Counted from the stretch's first letter, positions 1-8,173 are shown. The stretch is DNA of 64,000 nucleotides from Nocardioides sp. S5 (GCF_017310035.1 NZ_CP022296.1:4464001-4528000), one strand, 5' to 3'. The notes: generated by a model not told the origin, from the letters alone. A program made the numbers and translations.

Positions 1-22
1 GGCGCTCGAGGGTGAGGCTCAC
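1..22 (-). CDS. Start of a downstream gene of the iron-import operon (partial)
   Basis: Only the first seven codons lie in the window. A GTG start overlaps the TGA stop of the FecCD permease gene (GTGA) and reads M-S-L-T-L-E-R before the window ends. In siderophore ABC operons the gene following a FecCD permease is usually the second FecCD permease or the FecE-type ATPase, and the four-base overlap indicates translational coupling. The product cannot be decided from seven residues. Confidence 0.5.
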
Positions 23-1053
23 AGGGCCCTCCCGGTGCGGCGGACGAGGGCGATGAAGACGGGTACGCCGACGGCCGCGGCCATGATCCCGACCTGCACC
101 TCCGACGGAGGCAGCACGACGCGACCGACGGTGTCGGCGACGACCACGAGGGCCGCGCCGGCCAGCATGGAGAAGGGCAGCACGCGCACGTGGTCGGGAC
201 CGACGAGGCTGCGCACGACGTGCGGGACGACGAGGCCGACGAAGGCGATGGGGCCCGCGAGCGCGGTTGCGGTGCCGGCGAGCAGGACGACGGCGAGGCC
301 GACGACGATGCGGTCACGGGTCGTGCGGCGGCCCAGCCCGCGGGCGAGGTCCTCGCCGAGCGCGAGGGTGTTGAGCAGGCGGGCGCCGGCGAGCGCGAGC
401 ACCGCGCCGAGGAGGAGGAACGGGAGGCCGGTCAGCAACACGTCGAGGCCGCGGCCCCCGATGGTGCCGACCTGCCAGAAGCGGAAGGACTCCATCGTCT
501 TGCGGTCCGCGAGGAGCAGGCCGGTGGTCCAGCTGCTCAGCCCCGCGGTGAGCGCGGCGCCGGTGATCGCGAGCTTCATCGGGGTCGCGCCGTCACGCCC
601 GATGGAGGCGATCGCGTGCACCACGAAGGCGGCGACGGCGGCACCCACGAAGGCCACCGGCAGCAGCTCGGCCAGGCCGCTCGTGCCGGTGAGCGTGAGG
701 GCCACGACCATCGCGAAGGTGGCGCCGGCGTTGACGCCGAGGATGCCGGGGTCGGCCAGCGGGTTGCGGGTCAGGCCCTGCATGAGCGCGCCCGCCAGCC
801 CGAGGGCGGCGCCGACGGCCAGACCCAGGAGGGTGCGGTCCAGGCGTGCCTGCACGACCGGGTGGAGCGGGTGGCTGCCGTCCCAGACCGCGTCCAGCGG
901 CACCGCCCGCGCCCCCACGAGGAGCGACAGCACCGCGGCGCCCACCAGCGCCGCGACCGCGATCGCGACGCTGGCGGGCAGTGCGGGGCGCCGCCGCCGG
1001 TCTCCCCCCAGAGGACCGGCGGCGACATCCCGCGCCAGGGGAAGGGTGCTCAC
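19..1053 (-). CDS. FecCD-family siderophore-iron ABC transporter permease
   Basis: This 344-residue polytopic inner-membrane protein is a permease half of an iron-siderophore importer. After a basic cytoplasmic start it has about nine to ten hydrophobic segments. The FecCD/BtuC signature G-L-T-R-N-P-L-A-D-P-G-I-L-G sits near residues 93-106, and the coupling-helix region for the ATPase lies near residues 225-260. Length and layout fit the family (about 330-350 aa). The GTG start abuts the TGA of the binding-protein gene with no spacer, so both are in one transcript under the iron box at 2118-2136. The siderophore type cannot be told from sequence alone. Confidence 0.93.
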   Translation of the reverse strand: MSTLPLARDVAAGPLGGDRRRRPALPASVAIAVAALVGAAVLSLLVGARAVPLDAVWDGSHPLHPVVQARLDRTLLGLAVGAALGLAGALMQGLTRNPLADPGILGVNAGATFAMVVALTLTGTSGLAELLPVAFVGAAVAAFVVHAIASIGRDGATPMKLAITGAALTAGLSSWTTGLLLADRKTMESFRFWQVGTIGGRGLDVLLTGLPFLLLGAVLALAGARLLNTLALGEDLARGLGRRTTRDRIVVGLAVVLLAGTATALAGPIAFVGLVVPHVVRSLVGPDHVRVLPFSMLAGAALVVVADTVGRVVLPPSEVQVGIMAAAVGVPVFIALVRRTGRAL

Positions 1054-2091
1054 TCAGGCGCCCTCGATGGCCTCGACGACGTGGGGCACGAAGTCGCTGA
1101 TGATGACCGGGATCGACAGGGGCGTCGGGTTGGTCGACGCCATCGCCGTCGCCTTGTCGGCCTCGGCGTAGAAGCGGCCCTCGGCGATCGCCGGGATCGC
1201 ACCCACGAGGCGGTCCTTCTCGATCTCCGCCACGTCGTCCTGCGACTCGACCCACGTGATGAAGACGTCCGAGCCCAGCTCGCTGGCCTGCTCGGCGGAG
1301 ACCGTGCCGTAGAACTCGCCCGGCTTGATCGCGTCTGCGACCGCGGGGGCGTCGACCATGCCGAGGTCACGCATGAAGGACACGCGCGGGTCGGCCGGGG
1401 CGTAGATGCCGACCGTGGAGAGGTCGGCGGGAGTCAGGTAGCCGTAGATCAGCTCGGCGCCGTCGAGCTCGGGGTTGGCGGCGCTCGCCTCCTCGATGGT
1501 GGCCTCGGTCTCGGCAGTCACCTCCTCGGCGAGCGCGGTGCGGCCCAGCGCCTGGCCGATCATCTCGAGCGAGGTCTGCCAGTTGGTCGTCCACGGCGCC
1601 TCGGGGTAGGCCACGACCGGCGCGATCTTGGAGAGCTTGGCGTACTCCGCCTCGGTGATGCCGGAGTTGGTCGCCAGGATCAGGTCGGGCGCGAGCTCGG
1701 CGATCTCGTCGATCGGGGCGCCGTCGGCGTCGTCGTACCTCACCGGCGCCTCGGCGCCGGCCTCCTCGAGCGCGGCGTCGAACCACGACGTCGAGCCGGC
1801 CTCGTTGCCGCCCCAGGTGATCTTGGTGGCACCGACCGGCACGACGCCGAGGGCGACCGCGCTGTCCTGGTCGGTCCAGCCGAGGGTGGCCACGCGGGTG
1901 GGCTCGGCCTCGATCGTCGTCTCGCCGAGCGCGTGCTCGATGGTCACCGGGAAGGCGTCGGGGTCGACGCTCGTCGTCGTGGTCGGGTCGGCCGCGTCGG
2001 CGGCGGCGTCGGTGGGTCCGGTGCTGCAGCCGGTGAGGGCCGCGACCAGGAGGGTCGCGGCGGCCAGCGGCGCGGCGAGGGTTCGCTTCAT
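1054..2091 (-). CDS. Iron-siderophore ABC transporter substrate-binding lipoprotein
   Basis: The 345-residue protein is the extracytoplasmic receptor of the importer encoded downstream. It has a lipoprotein signal peptide (M-K-R start, hydrophobic core, lipobox L-T-G-C with Cys22) followed by a Thr/Asp-rich linker and a two-lobed FecB/FepB-type domain (helical-backbone class III fold). The start at 2091 was chosen because GGAG lies six bases upstream and the signal peptide begins there; the same frame stays open to 2205, but that extension carries no signal-like sequence. The leader contains an IdeR/DtxR-like iron box, so expression is expected to rise under iron limitation. It is the first gene of the operon. 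Confidence 0.94.
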   Translation of the reverse strand: MKRTLAAPLAAATLLVAALTGCSTGPTDAAADAADPTTTTSVDPDAFPVTIEHALGETTIEAEPTRVATLGWTDQDSAVALGVVPVGATKITWGGNEAGSTSWFDAALEEAGAEAPVRYDDADGAPIDEIAELAPDLILATNSGITEAEYAKLSKIAPVVAYPEAPWTTNWQTSLEMIGQALGRTALAEEVTAETEATIEEASAANPELDGAELIYGYLTPADLSTVGIYAPADPRVSFMRDLGMVDAPAVADAIKPGEFYGTVSAEQASELGSDVFITWVESQDDVAEIEKDRLVGAIPAIAEGRFYAEADKATAMASTNPTPLSIPVIISDFVPHVVEAIEGA

Positions 2092-2117
2092 CAGTTGCTC
2101 CGTGCAGTGAGGGTGAC

Positions 2118-2136
2118 CTAAGTAAGGACAGCCTAA
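2118..2136 (-). promoter_or_regulatory. Iron box (IdeR/DtxR-type operator)
   Basis: The 19 bases between CTAAG and CCTAA match about 14 of 19 positions of the DtxR/IdeR consensus (TWAGGTWAGSCTWACCTWA). The site lies 27-45 bp upstream of the binding-protein start, a position where Fe(II)-bound regulator would block transcription. Consensus match and gene context agree; binding is inferred. Confidence 0.75.
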
Positions 2137-2196
2137 CCACATCTCGTGGCAATTAGGCAACGCGGGTGTGCCGTAATCGCCGGTGGACGCGCCGCG

Positions 2197-2286
2197 GTAG
2201 TCCACCGGACATGGCTGTCGAGCCCTGGTAGTCCACCGGGGAACGGCTGGGGGCGCGCCCAGACGACCGTTTCCCGGTGGACTACC
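2197..2286. repeat. Cluster of GGTAGTCCACCGG short repeats
   Basis: Three copies of a short dispersed motif lie in this gap: 2197-2209 (short), 2227-2249 (longer, ending GGGGAACGGCTG) and an inverted copy at 2267-2286. The inverted copy is the exact reverse complement of 46129-46148. The direct and inverted copies can pair into a hairpin in the space between the iron operon and dcd. No gene is visible here. Confidence 0.75.
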
Positions 2287-2318
2287 CCGAGGTTGGGAGG
2301 AGGGAGACGGCGTACGCC

Positions 2319-2894
2319 TCAGACGGACGTGCGGTGGAAGTTCTGGAAGGAGCGGCTCGGGGTCGGGCCGCGCTGGCCCTGGTAGCGCGAGCCGTACTTC
2401 TCCGAACCGTAGGGGTGCTCGCTCGGCGAGGAGAGCCGGAAGAAGCAGAACTGCCCGATCTTCATCCCGGGGTAGAGCTTGATGGGCAGCGTCGCGACGT
2501 TGGCGAGCTCGAGCGTCACGTGGCCGGAGAACCCCGGGTCCACGAACCCCGCGGTCGCGTGGGTGAGCAGCCCGAGCCGGCCCAGCGAGGACTTCCCCTC
2601 GACCCGCGCGGCGATGTCGGCGGGCAGCGACACGACCTCGTACGTCGACCCGAGGACGAACTCGCCCGGGTGCAGGATGAACGGCTCGTCGCCCTCCGGC
2701 TCGACCTCGCGGGTCAGCTCGGACTGGTCGGCGGCGGGGTCGATGTGGGGGTAGCGGTGGTTCTCGAAGACGCGGAAGAACCGGTCGAGGCGTACATCGA
2801 CGCTGGAGGGCTGCAGCATCGCGAGGTCCCAGGGATCCAGCGCGATCCGGCCGGCGTCGATCTCTGCGGTGATGTCGCGGTCGGAGAGCAGCAC
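2319..2894 (-). CDS. dcd: dCTP deaminase, probably bifunctional (dUMP-forming)
   Basis: This 191-residue trimeric cytosolic enzyme deaminates dCTP on the route to dTTP. It shows K-S-S-L-G-R-L (101-107), then [14 protein letters not shown] with the catalytic Glu in T-L-E-L (Glu129), and the C-terminal triphosphate lid [12 protein letters not shown]. The sequence is very close in pattern to the Mycobacterium tuberculosis enzyme, which also hydrolyses the triphosphate to give dUMP; the shared Ala115/Glu129 arrangement suggests the same, but this is inferred. The GTG start is preceded by TAGGGT at 2902-2907, 7 nt away, suggesting a leaderless mRNA. Confidence 0.96.
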   Translation of the reverse strand: MLLSDRDITAEIDAGRIALDPWDLAMLQPSSVDVRLDRFFRVFENHRYPHIDPAADQSELTREVEPEGDEPFILHPGEFVLGSTYEVVSLPADIAARVEGKSSLGRLGLLTHATAGFVDPGFSGHVTLELANVATLPIKLYPGMKIGQFCFFRLSSPSEHPYGSEKYGSRYQGQRGPTPSRSFQNFHRTSV

Positions 2895-2901
2895 GCGGCC
2901 G

Positions 2902-2907
2902 ACCCTA
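2902..2907 (-). promoter_or_regulatory. -10 hexamer TAGGGT of dcd (leaderless)
   Basis: TAGGGT lies 7 nt before the dcd GTG, placing the expected transcription start at or next to the start codon. No Shine-Dalgarno sequence is present. Confidence 0.55.
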
Positions 2908-2950
2908 GCCCTCGTTCGGCCGCGCGGGGAGGGCTGATCACAATGGTGCG

Positions 2951-3712
2951 GTGAGCTTCCACCGCTACGTCGCCCTGGGCGACTCCTTCACCGAGGGCGT
3001 CGGCGACCCCGACCCCACGCGCCCCAACGGCCTGCGCGGCTGGGCCGACCGCGTCGCCGAGGTCCTCGCCGGGCAGACCGACGACTTCGGCTACGCCAAC
3101 CTCGCCGTGCGCGGGCGCAAGCTCGGCCCGATCGTCGCCGAGCAGCTCGACGCCGCGATCGCCCTCGAGCCGGACCTGGTGACCATCCACGGCGGCGGCA
3201 ACGACGTGCTGCGCCCCCGCGTCGACATCGACGCCCTCGCCCGGACGTACGACGACGCCATCGCGCGCTTGTCCGCCACCGGGGCACGCGTGGTCATGTT
3301 CACCATCTTCGACCCGGGCGGGCGCGGGATCTACGGCCCCGTGCGCGGACGGATGGCGATCTTCAACGAGTGGGTGCGCGAGATCGCCGACCGGCACGGC
3401 GCCACCGTCGTCGACATGTGGCGCATGCGCGACATCGAGATCGCCGGCGTGATGGACACCGACCGGATGCACCTCAACCACCACGGGCACACCCACATGG
3501 CCCACGCCGTCCTCGAGGCCATCGGCGTCGAGCACGGGCTCGAGCCCGTCACCGTCGGACCGCTTCCCGTCCTCGGGCGGCGCCAGCAGTGGCGCGCCAA
3601 CGCGCAGTGGACCCGCGAGTTCCTCGTGCCGTGGGTGCACCGCCGGGTGACCGGCCGGTCCTCGGGCGACACCGTCTCCGCGAAGCATCCCCACCTGTCG
3701 AGGCTGACGTAG
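2951..3712 (+). CDS. SGNH/GDSL-family hydrolase
   Basis: The 253-residue protein has the SGNH esterase fold blocks: block [10 protein letters not shown] with nucleophile Ser12, block III G-G-G-N-D (81-85), and block V D-x-x-H near Asp171/His174. No signal peptide or membrane segment is visible, so it is probably a cytosolic acyl-esterase or lipase-like enzyme of unknown substrate. About 50 C-terminal residues after the catalytic domain are rich in Arg/Trp. The GTG start lies 57 bp from the divergent dcd start; CACAAT six bases upstream could serve as a -10 of a leaderless transcript. Confidence 0.9.
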   Translation: MSFHRYVALGDSFTEGVGDPDPTRPNGLRGWADRVAEVLAGQTDDFGYANLAVRGRKLGPIVAEQLDAAIALEPDLVTIHGGGNDVLRPRVDIDALARTYDDAIARLSATGARVVMFTIFDPGGRGIYGPVRGRMAIFNEWVREIADRHGATVVDMWRMRDIEIAGVMDTDRMHLNHHGHTHMAHAVLEAIGVEHGLEPVTVGPLPVLGRRQQWRANAQWTREFLVPWVHRRVTGRSSGDTVSAKHPHLSRLT

Positions 3713-3754
3713 CCCGGCTCGGGTAGCATCTGGCCCGCTGTCCTCGGACGGCAT

Positions 3755-3830
3755 GCGGATGTAGCTCAGCTGGTAGAGCGCGACCTTCCCAAGGTCGATG
3801 TCGCGAGTTCGAATCTCGTCATCCGCTCCA
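3755..3830 (+). tRNA. tRNA-Gly (anticodon CCC)
   Basis: A full cloverleaf can be drawn. The acceptor stem GCGGATG pairs with CATCCGC, the D-arm contains AGCTGGTAGAGC, and the anticodon stem CGACC/GGTCG holds loop TTCCCAA (anticodon CCC, reading GGG). The T-arm GCGAG/CTCGT holds TTCGAAT, and CCA is encoded at 3828-3830. Confidence 0.97.
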
Positions 3831-3876
3831 GTCCTTCCTCTTTCCCTCGTCGGGCGTCATGCCCTCGCTCGTTGCG

Positions 3877-3957
3877 TTCCCCGGGTACCCGGGGAATCTG
3901 GAGCCTCACCCCCGAAACTTCGCACCGGAACCTCAACTTTCCCCGGGTACCCGGGGA
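3877..3957. repeat. Two near-identical perfect palindromes downstream of tRNA-Gly
   Basis: A 20-bp perfect palindrome centred on CCCGGGTACCCGGG (3877-3896) is followed by an 18-bp copy (3940-3957). Both could form very stable hairpins. They lie between the tRNA and the peptidase gene and may end the tRNA transcript, although no U-tract follows. The rest of 3831-4048 holds no recognisable gene. Confidence 0.8.
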
Positions 3958-4048
3958 TCGCGACATGGGACAGATGGGGAACTTGCGCCTTCTGGGGCCA
4001 GAGAGGACAGTGGGTCGTCCGCGTTCTCGGATCGAAGGTCCTTCCCCC

Positions 4049-5302
4049 ATGCCTGATCTCATGCCTGATCTCCCCCGCCCCCTCCCTCGTTTCCTCGCCC
4101 GCGTCCTGGCCCACCGCATCGCCACCGACGACGTACGCCGTCCGCTCTGGCGCCACCCCGTCGCGATCGCGACGGCCGCGCTCGCGCTCACCCTCGGCGC
4201 CGTCCCCCTCCTGCCCGACGACGACTCGGGCCGCGACGGGATCGCCCCGAGCGCCGAGACCACCCAGGCACCCCGAGCCGTCGGCCGCGGCGAGCTGACG
4301 CCGGAGATGCGCCGTGAGATCGACCGCGTCCTGGCCGAGGGCACCGCGCTCGACCGCGCGCGGGGGCGTACGGCGCTGGCGCGCGCGTCCGTGCGGTGCG
4401 CCACCTTCGAGGGCCAGCGCTACTGCCTCGGCTTCGGCTGGACCAACCAGAGCCGCGCGGCCCTCGCCGCCCGCCTCGAGACGCAGCCACGGGCCCGCCG
4501 TGCCGAGCGCACCGGCGGCCTGGACGCCGACGGCCTGCTGAGCCGCGCCAGCACGCGTACGTCGAGCGCGCGCACCGAGGTCGAGCGCACCGAGCTGACG
4601 ATGGCGGCCCGCTCCGTCGGCAAGGTCTGGCTGCTGCGTCACGAGATCCAGGGCGTCGAGCTCCCGGCCGACTTCGCGGCGAAGTATCCCGAGCTCGCGG
4701 CCACCGCCAGCGCCCGGGGCGGCTTCGGCGGGAAGTACCCCGAGAAGTACGCGATCATGGACGAGTCGCAGGTGCAGTCGCAGAACACGACCTACTGGTG
4801 CGGCCCGGCCGCGATGCAGGCCATCGGCTGGGGCAACGACCAGAAGCGCAAGAACCAGACCTACTGGGCGCGCCGCCTCGGCACCACCACCGCCGGCACG
4901 GCCATCACCGACATGGTGCGCGTGGTCAACAACAAGACGTCGTACGACGACGAGGCGCACGCCGGCCCCTACGTCACGCTCGACATCAGCGACTTCACCT
5001 TCAAGCAGTGGTACCGCCTGATGATGCGCCACGTCCACGACTACCAGGCCCCCGTCGTGCTGCACCCGGTGCTGCGGAAGCAGTACTACCCCTACCTCGA
5101 CGACGACGCGTCCGGGCACTTCCAGGTCGGCCGCGGCTTCGACCAGAACGCGGGGGGCAACCGCAAGATCGGCTACTTCGAGCCGTGGGACCAGTCGCGC
5201 TTCGACCCCAGCGAGCCGGCCATCGGCCGCGTCCAGTGGCGCAACGCCTACAAGTCCTACCGGGCCAACCTGGACCACTTCCAGCACAACGTCGGCGTCT
5301 GA
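4049..5302 (+). CDS. C39-like (papain-fold) cysteine peptidase, membrane-anchored or secreted
   Basis: The 417-residue protein has an N-terminal basic stretch and one hydrophobic segment (about 38-54), a long Arg-rich helical region, and a C-terminal peptidase C39-like domain. In that domain Y-W-C-G-P-A-A-M-Q supplies nucleophile Cys251, and G-H-F-Q-V-G supplies His357 with a following Asp/Asn-rich strand. It is probably exported, with the domain outside the cell. It lacks the ABC parts of bacteriocin-processing C39 proteins, so substrate and role are unknown. The ATG at 4049 is preferred because the open frame upstream crosses the palindromic repeats; a second in-frame ATG lies at 4061. The next gene starts one base after the stop. 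Confidence 0.8.
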   Translation: MPDLMPDLPRPLPRFLARVLAHRIATDDVRRPLWRHPVAIATAALALTLGAVPLLPDDDSGRDGIAPSAETTQAPRAVGRGELTPEMRREIDRVLAEGTALDRARGRTALARASVRCATFEGQRYCLGFGWTNQSRAALAARLETQPRARRAERTGGLDADGLLSRASTRTSSARTEVERTELTMAARSVGKVWLLRHEIQGVELPADFAAKYPELAATASARGGFGGKYPEKYAIMDESQVQSQNTTYWCGPAAMQAIGWGNDQKRKNQTYWARRLGTTTAGTAITDMVRVVNNKTSYDDEAHAGPYVTLDISDFTFKQWYRLMMRHVHDYQAPVVLHPVLRKQYYPYLDDDASGHFQVGRGFDQNAGGNRKIGYFEPWDQSRFDPSEPAIGRVQWRNAYKSYRANLDHFQHNVGV

Positions 5303-5303
5303 C

Positions 5304-6416
5304 GTGACAGTCCGTACGACGATCGCGCTGGCGCTGCTCGTCGCCCTCTCCGGGTGCGGCACCGACGCGCCGGCCGGCGGCCCCGCGCCCGCGCCCGCGG
5401 ACCCGACCGGCAGCACGAGCGCAGCCCCGAGCAAGGCGCCCGCAGCGCCCACCGGCGGCACCGTGGACGAGCCCACGCCAGTCGAGCCGACCCAGGGCCT
5501 GCTCGACTGGCGCGACACCGGCGTCCCGACCGACACTCGCTACGTCAGGGGCACGGAGTGGGAGGCCCTCGCCGGCGCCGGCGACACGCAGGTCGAGCTC
5601 ACCCGGGACGGCGCCGCCGTCACGGTCCGCGCCGGCGGCGGTCGCACGGTCTCCGAGGTGTTGATGAGCGCCGACTGGGCGGTCGTGGTCAAGCAGGACC
5701 GGGCCGAGTCCGCCCCCAGCGAGGTGGTCGCCGTCGACCTCGCCACCGGCGAGCAGCGCGACGTGGTCAGCCCACCCGCGGCGAGCGGCGGCTCGTGGGC
5801 ACTCACCGGCGGCGACCTCTACTACCCGACGTACGTCGACGACGCCTACTGCCTGGCGACCGGCGCCCTGGCTGACGGCAACGGTGAGGACGGCTGGTGC
5901 GCGCCCGCCCGGTCCGGCTTCTCCGGGCTCACCGCCAGCGCCCAGGGCGTCGGCATCCTGACCTTCGACGACGCCCGCCCGGTCGCGTGCCGCACGGTCA
6001 ACCTGCTCGACGGCAGCGGCCTCCCGCAGCCGGTCGAGGGCGCGACGGACTGCACCGCCTGGGACGTCGCGGCGACCGCCGACGGGGCGCTGTGGTCGGA
6101 GGTGCCGCGACCGCGCCGGCAGGAGGAGGCGCGGTTCCTCGCCTCGGCGGACGACACCTACTTCGACCTCGGCCCCGGCACCACCGGCACCGCCGTCCCG
6201 TGCGGCGACTCGGTCTTCTTCGTCCGCGACCCGCAGGGTGACGACGAGCCGGCCCGGTTGATGCGGTGGACGCCGGAGCGCACGCTCGAGGTCGCCTACG
6301 AGTCCGCCTCCGTCGGCAACGCCTTCCTCGGCGAGCCCGTCTGCGGCGGTGACGTCCTCACCCTCACGTCCTTCGGCGAGCAGGGCGACGAGCACGTGTG
6401 GGCAGGCGTCGCCTAA
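5304..6416 (+). CDS. Lipoprotein with beta-propeller-like repeats
   Basis: The 370-residue protein has a lipoprotein signal (lipobox L-S-G-C, Cys18), a Pro/Ala/Thr-rich spacer to about residue 60, and then repeated short beta-strand units with Cys pairs. One strand reads E-V-V-A-V-D-L-A-T-G-E-Q, typical of PQQ/YncE-type propeller blades. No catalytic motif is visible. It begins one base after the peptidase stop, so the two are translated from one mRNA; the lipoprotein may be a partner or inhibitor of the peptidase, which is inference from order only. Confidence 0.75.
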   Translation: MTVRTTIALALLVALSGCGTDAPAGGPAPAPADPTGSTSAAPSKAPAAPTGGTVDEPTPVEPTQGLLDWRDTGVPTDTRYVRGTEWEALAGAGDTQVELTRDGAAVTVRAGGGRTVSEVLMSADWAVVVKQDRAESAPSEVVAVDLATGEQRDVVSPPAASGGSWALTGGDLYYPTYVDDAYCLATGALADGNGEDGWCAPARSGFSGLTASAQGVGILTFDDARPVACRTVNLLDGSGLPQPVEGATDCTAWDVAATADGALWSEVPRPRRQEEARFLASADDTYFDLGPGTTGTAVPCGDSVFFVRDPQGDDEPARLMRWTPERTLEVAYESASVGNAFLGEPVCGGDVLTLTSFGEQGDEHVWAGVA

Positions 6417-6419
6417 CGT
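6414..6419 (+). promoter_or_regulatory. -10 hexamer TAACGT of the DUF2461 gene
   Basis: TAACGT ends 7 nt before the GTG at 6427. Its TAA is also the stop codon of the preceding lipoprotein gene. Spacing suggests a leaderless transcript. Confidence 0.45.
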
Positions 6420-6426
6420 TCCGGAC

Positions 6427-7059
6427 GTGAGCTTCACCGGATTCCCCGTCGCCGCGCTCGACTTCTACGACGACCTCGAGATGGACAACACCAAGTCCTT
6501 CTGGGAGACCCACAGGGCCGTCTGGAAGGAGTCCGTCGAAGCGCCGATGAAGGCGCTCGTGGCAGAGCTCGAGCCGGAGTTCGGCCCGGCCAAGGTGTTC
6601 CGCCCCTACCGCGACGTCCGCTTCGCCAAGGACAAGACGCCCTACAAGACCCACCAGGGCGCGTACGTCGCCGCGGCCCCGTCGACCGGGTGGTACGTCG
6701 AGATCTCCGCGCGCGGCACCCGCGTCGGCGCCGGGTTCTACGACGCCGACGGCCCGCGGCTGGCGGCGATCCGCGAGGCGATGGCCGACGAGAAGTCCGG
6801 CAAGGCGCTCGAGCAACTCCTCAAACGCCTGGAGAAGGAGGGCTTCGAGCTCGGCGGCGAGCGCCTCAAGACCTCGCCGCGCGGCTGGTCCGCCGACCAC
6901 CCGCGGATCGAGCTGCTGCGCTGCAAGCAGCTGATCGCCAACAAGTCCTACGGCTTCGAGACCGACGCCATCGACGCCGGCCTCCTCGACCGGGTCCGCG
7001 CGGACTGGAAGGCCCTGCGCCCGCTCGTCAGCTGGCTGCGCGCGGTCGACCCGGGCTAG
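6427..7059 (+). CDS. DUF2461 / TIGR02453 family protein
   Basis: The 210-residue soluble protein carries the family hallmarks: an N-terminal F-Y-D-D-L-E-x-x-N-x-K-x-F-W segment, then F-R-P-Y-R-D-V-R-F-A-K-D-K-T-P-Y-K-T-H-Q-G, and a Gly-rich W-Y-V-E-I-S strand. The biochemical function of the family is unknown. The GTG at 6427 is chosen because conserved sequence starts immediately after it and a -10-like hexamer sits at leaderless distance; the frame is open further upstream but overlaps the lipoprotein gene. Confidence 0.9.
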   Translation: MSFTGFPVAALDFYDDLEMDNTKSFWETHRAVWKESVEAPMKALVAELEPEFGPAKVFRPYRDVRFAKDKTPYKTHQGAYVAAAPSTGWYVEISARGTRVGAGFYDADGPRLAAIREAMADEKSGKALEQLLKRLEKEGFELGGERLKTSPRGWSADHPRIELLRCKQLIANKSYGFETDAIDAGLLDRVRADWKALRPLVSWLRAVDPG

Positions 7060-7132
7060 CCGGCAGCCAGAGTTCGGCTCGACGTCCCGCGGCGTTCACG
7101 CCCCCGACGCCGTACGCCGCCACGCTGGCGCC

Positions 7133-7669
7133 ATGGCCAAGAGACTGCTCCTGCTCCACATCGGCCCGACCCCCGTCGACGTGACCGCGATGACCGGCGC
7201 GCTGGCCCTGGGCCGGATCGTGGTCCCCGACGTCGACGCCGAGGTCCTCACCCACGCCGGCCTCGAGGTCCGTCGCACCCACAAGGCCGCCGGCCTGAAG
7301 CGCAAGCACGTCGAGGGGGCGTGGGCGAAGGTCTGCCGCAGGGCCCACAAGAGCGGGTCCGACTGCTTCGTCAGCGTGCCCGACATCTTCGACGCGACCC
7401 CGGAGCAGGCAGCTCTCGCGCTCGACGGCCTCGCCGGCTTCCGCGTCGTGCTCGTGGTCACCAGCGGCTTCGCAGCAGCGCCGCCGACCGCGTGGACGTC
7501 GCTGGTGAAGGAGGGGCGTACGCACGTGCTGCCGTCCCACCTCGGCGACGACCAGCTCGCTGCCCAGGTCGCGCGGATCGCGCTCATCGAGGAGGAGGCG
7601 CGCCTGGACCGACGGCTCTCGAAGATCACCAGGCGGCGCCGCCTGGTGAACCGGAGGCTGGCCGCCTGA
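7133..7669 (+). CDS. Conserved-looking hypothetical protein
   Basis: I do not recognise this 178-residue product. It begins with a beta-strand/loop L-L-L-L-H-I-G-P-T, reminiscent of the nucleotide-binding start of sulfotransferase-like proteins but without their full motif. It has a central V-V-L-V-V-T-S-G-F segment and ends with a very basic helix (R-R-R-R-L-V-N-R-R-L). Codon use matches the neighbours, so it is probably a real gene. A dispersed palindromic repeat starts directly after the stop. Confidence 0.6.
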   Translation: MAKRLLLLHIGPTPVDVTAMTGALALGRIVVPDVDAEVLTHAGLEVRRTHKAAGLKRKHVEGAWAKVCRRAHKSGSDCFVSVPDIFDATPEQAALALDGLAGFRVVLVVTSGFAAAPPTAWTSLVKEGRTHVLPSHLGDDQLAAQVARIALIEEEARLDRRLSKITRRRRLVNRRLAA

Positions 7670-7671
7670 GC

Positions 7672-7706
7672 TTCGAGGCTCGCCGCGCTCGCACCTCAGC
7701 CACCGA
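7672..7706. repeat. Dispersed repeat, TTCGAGGCTCGC class, copy 1
   Basis: The 35-bp sequence running from TTCGAGGCTCGC through CTCGCACCTCA to CCACCGA recurs in inverted orientation at 21347-21381 with about three differences. It lies between convergent genes. Confidence 0.7.
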
Positions 7707-7714
7707 GAACGCGA

Positions 7715-8173
7715 TCAGTGGGGCTGCCAGGCGTCCTCGTCCTGCGTGAGCGCGGCGACCTCCTGCGGCAGGGTGCCGTCGGCGAGGTCCTGGATGGAGA
7801 CCTGCTCGAAGACCATGCGCAGCGAGTGGCGCGCCGCGATCCAGACGTGCTGGAGCACCTGGGCCGAGTCGTCGTACTCCACCGCCTCGGGACGCAGGCC
7901 GTAGACGGAGACGAGCGGGCCGTCGACCGCACGGATGACGTCGGCCACGGTGATCGTCGCCGGCTTGCGCGCGAAGCGCCACCCGCCCGACTGACCGCGC
8001 TGGGACACCACGATGTCGGCGCGTCGGAGGTCGGCGAGGATCGCCTGGAGGAAGCCGTGCGGGATGCTCTGGGCCTTGCCCAGCTGCTCGGCGCTGACGG
8101 CCGTGCCGTCGGTGCGCACCGCGATCTCGATCAGGGCCCGGAGGGCGTAGTCGGCTTTGGCGGAGACGCGCAT
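7715..8173 (-). CDS. Rrf2-family transcriptional regulator without Fe-S cysteines
   Basis: The 152-residue protein has the Rrf2 winged helix-turn-helix at residues 1-60 (start M-R-V-S-A-K-A-D-Y-A-L-R-A-L) and the wing motif Q-R-G-x-S-G-G-W-R-F-A-R. Unlike IscR, NsrR and RsrR it contains no cysteine at all, so it cannot bind an Fe-S cluster and more resembles the CymR branch, which senses cysteine metabolism through a protein partner. It lies 107 bp downstream of a TauE/SafE permease gene on the same strand, consistent with control of sulfur metabolism (inference). Confidence 0.88.
   Translation of the reverse strand: MRVSAKADYALRALIEIAVRTDGTAVSAEQLGKAQSIPHGFLQAILADLRRADIVVSQRGQSGGWRFARKPATITVADVIRAVDGPLVSVYGLRPEAVEYDDSAQVLQHVWIAARHSLRMVFEQVSIQDLADGTLPQEVAALTQDEDAWQPH

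Noticed and set aside
2197-2286. CRISPR-like short repeats
   Set aside because: Only three copies in mixed orientation, no regular spacers and no cas genes in the window.
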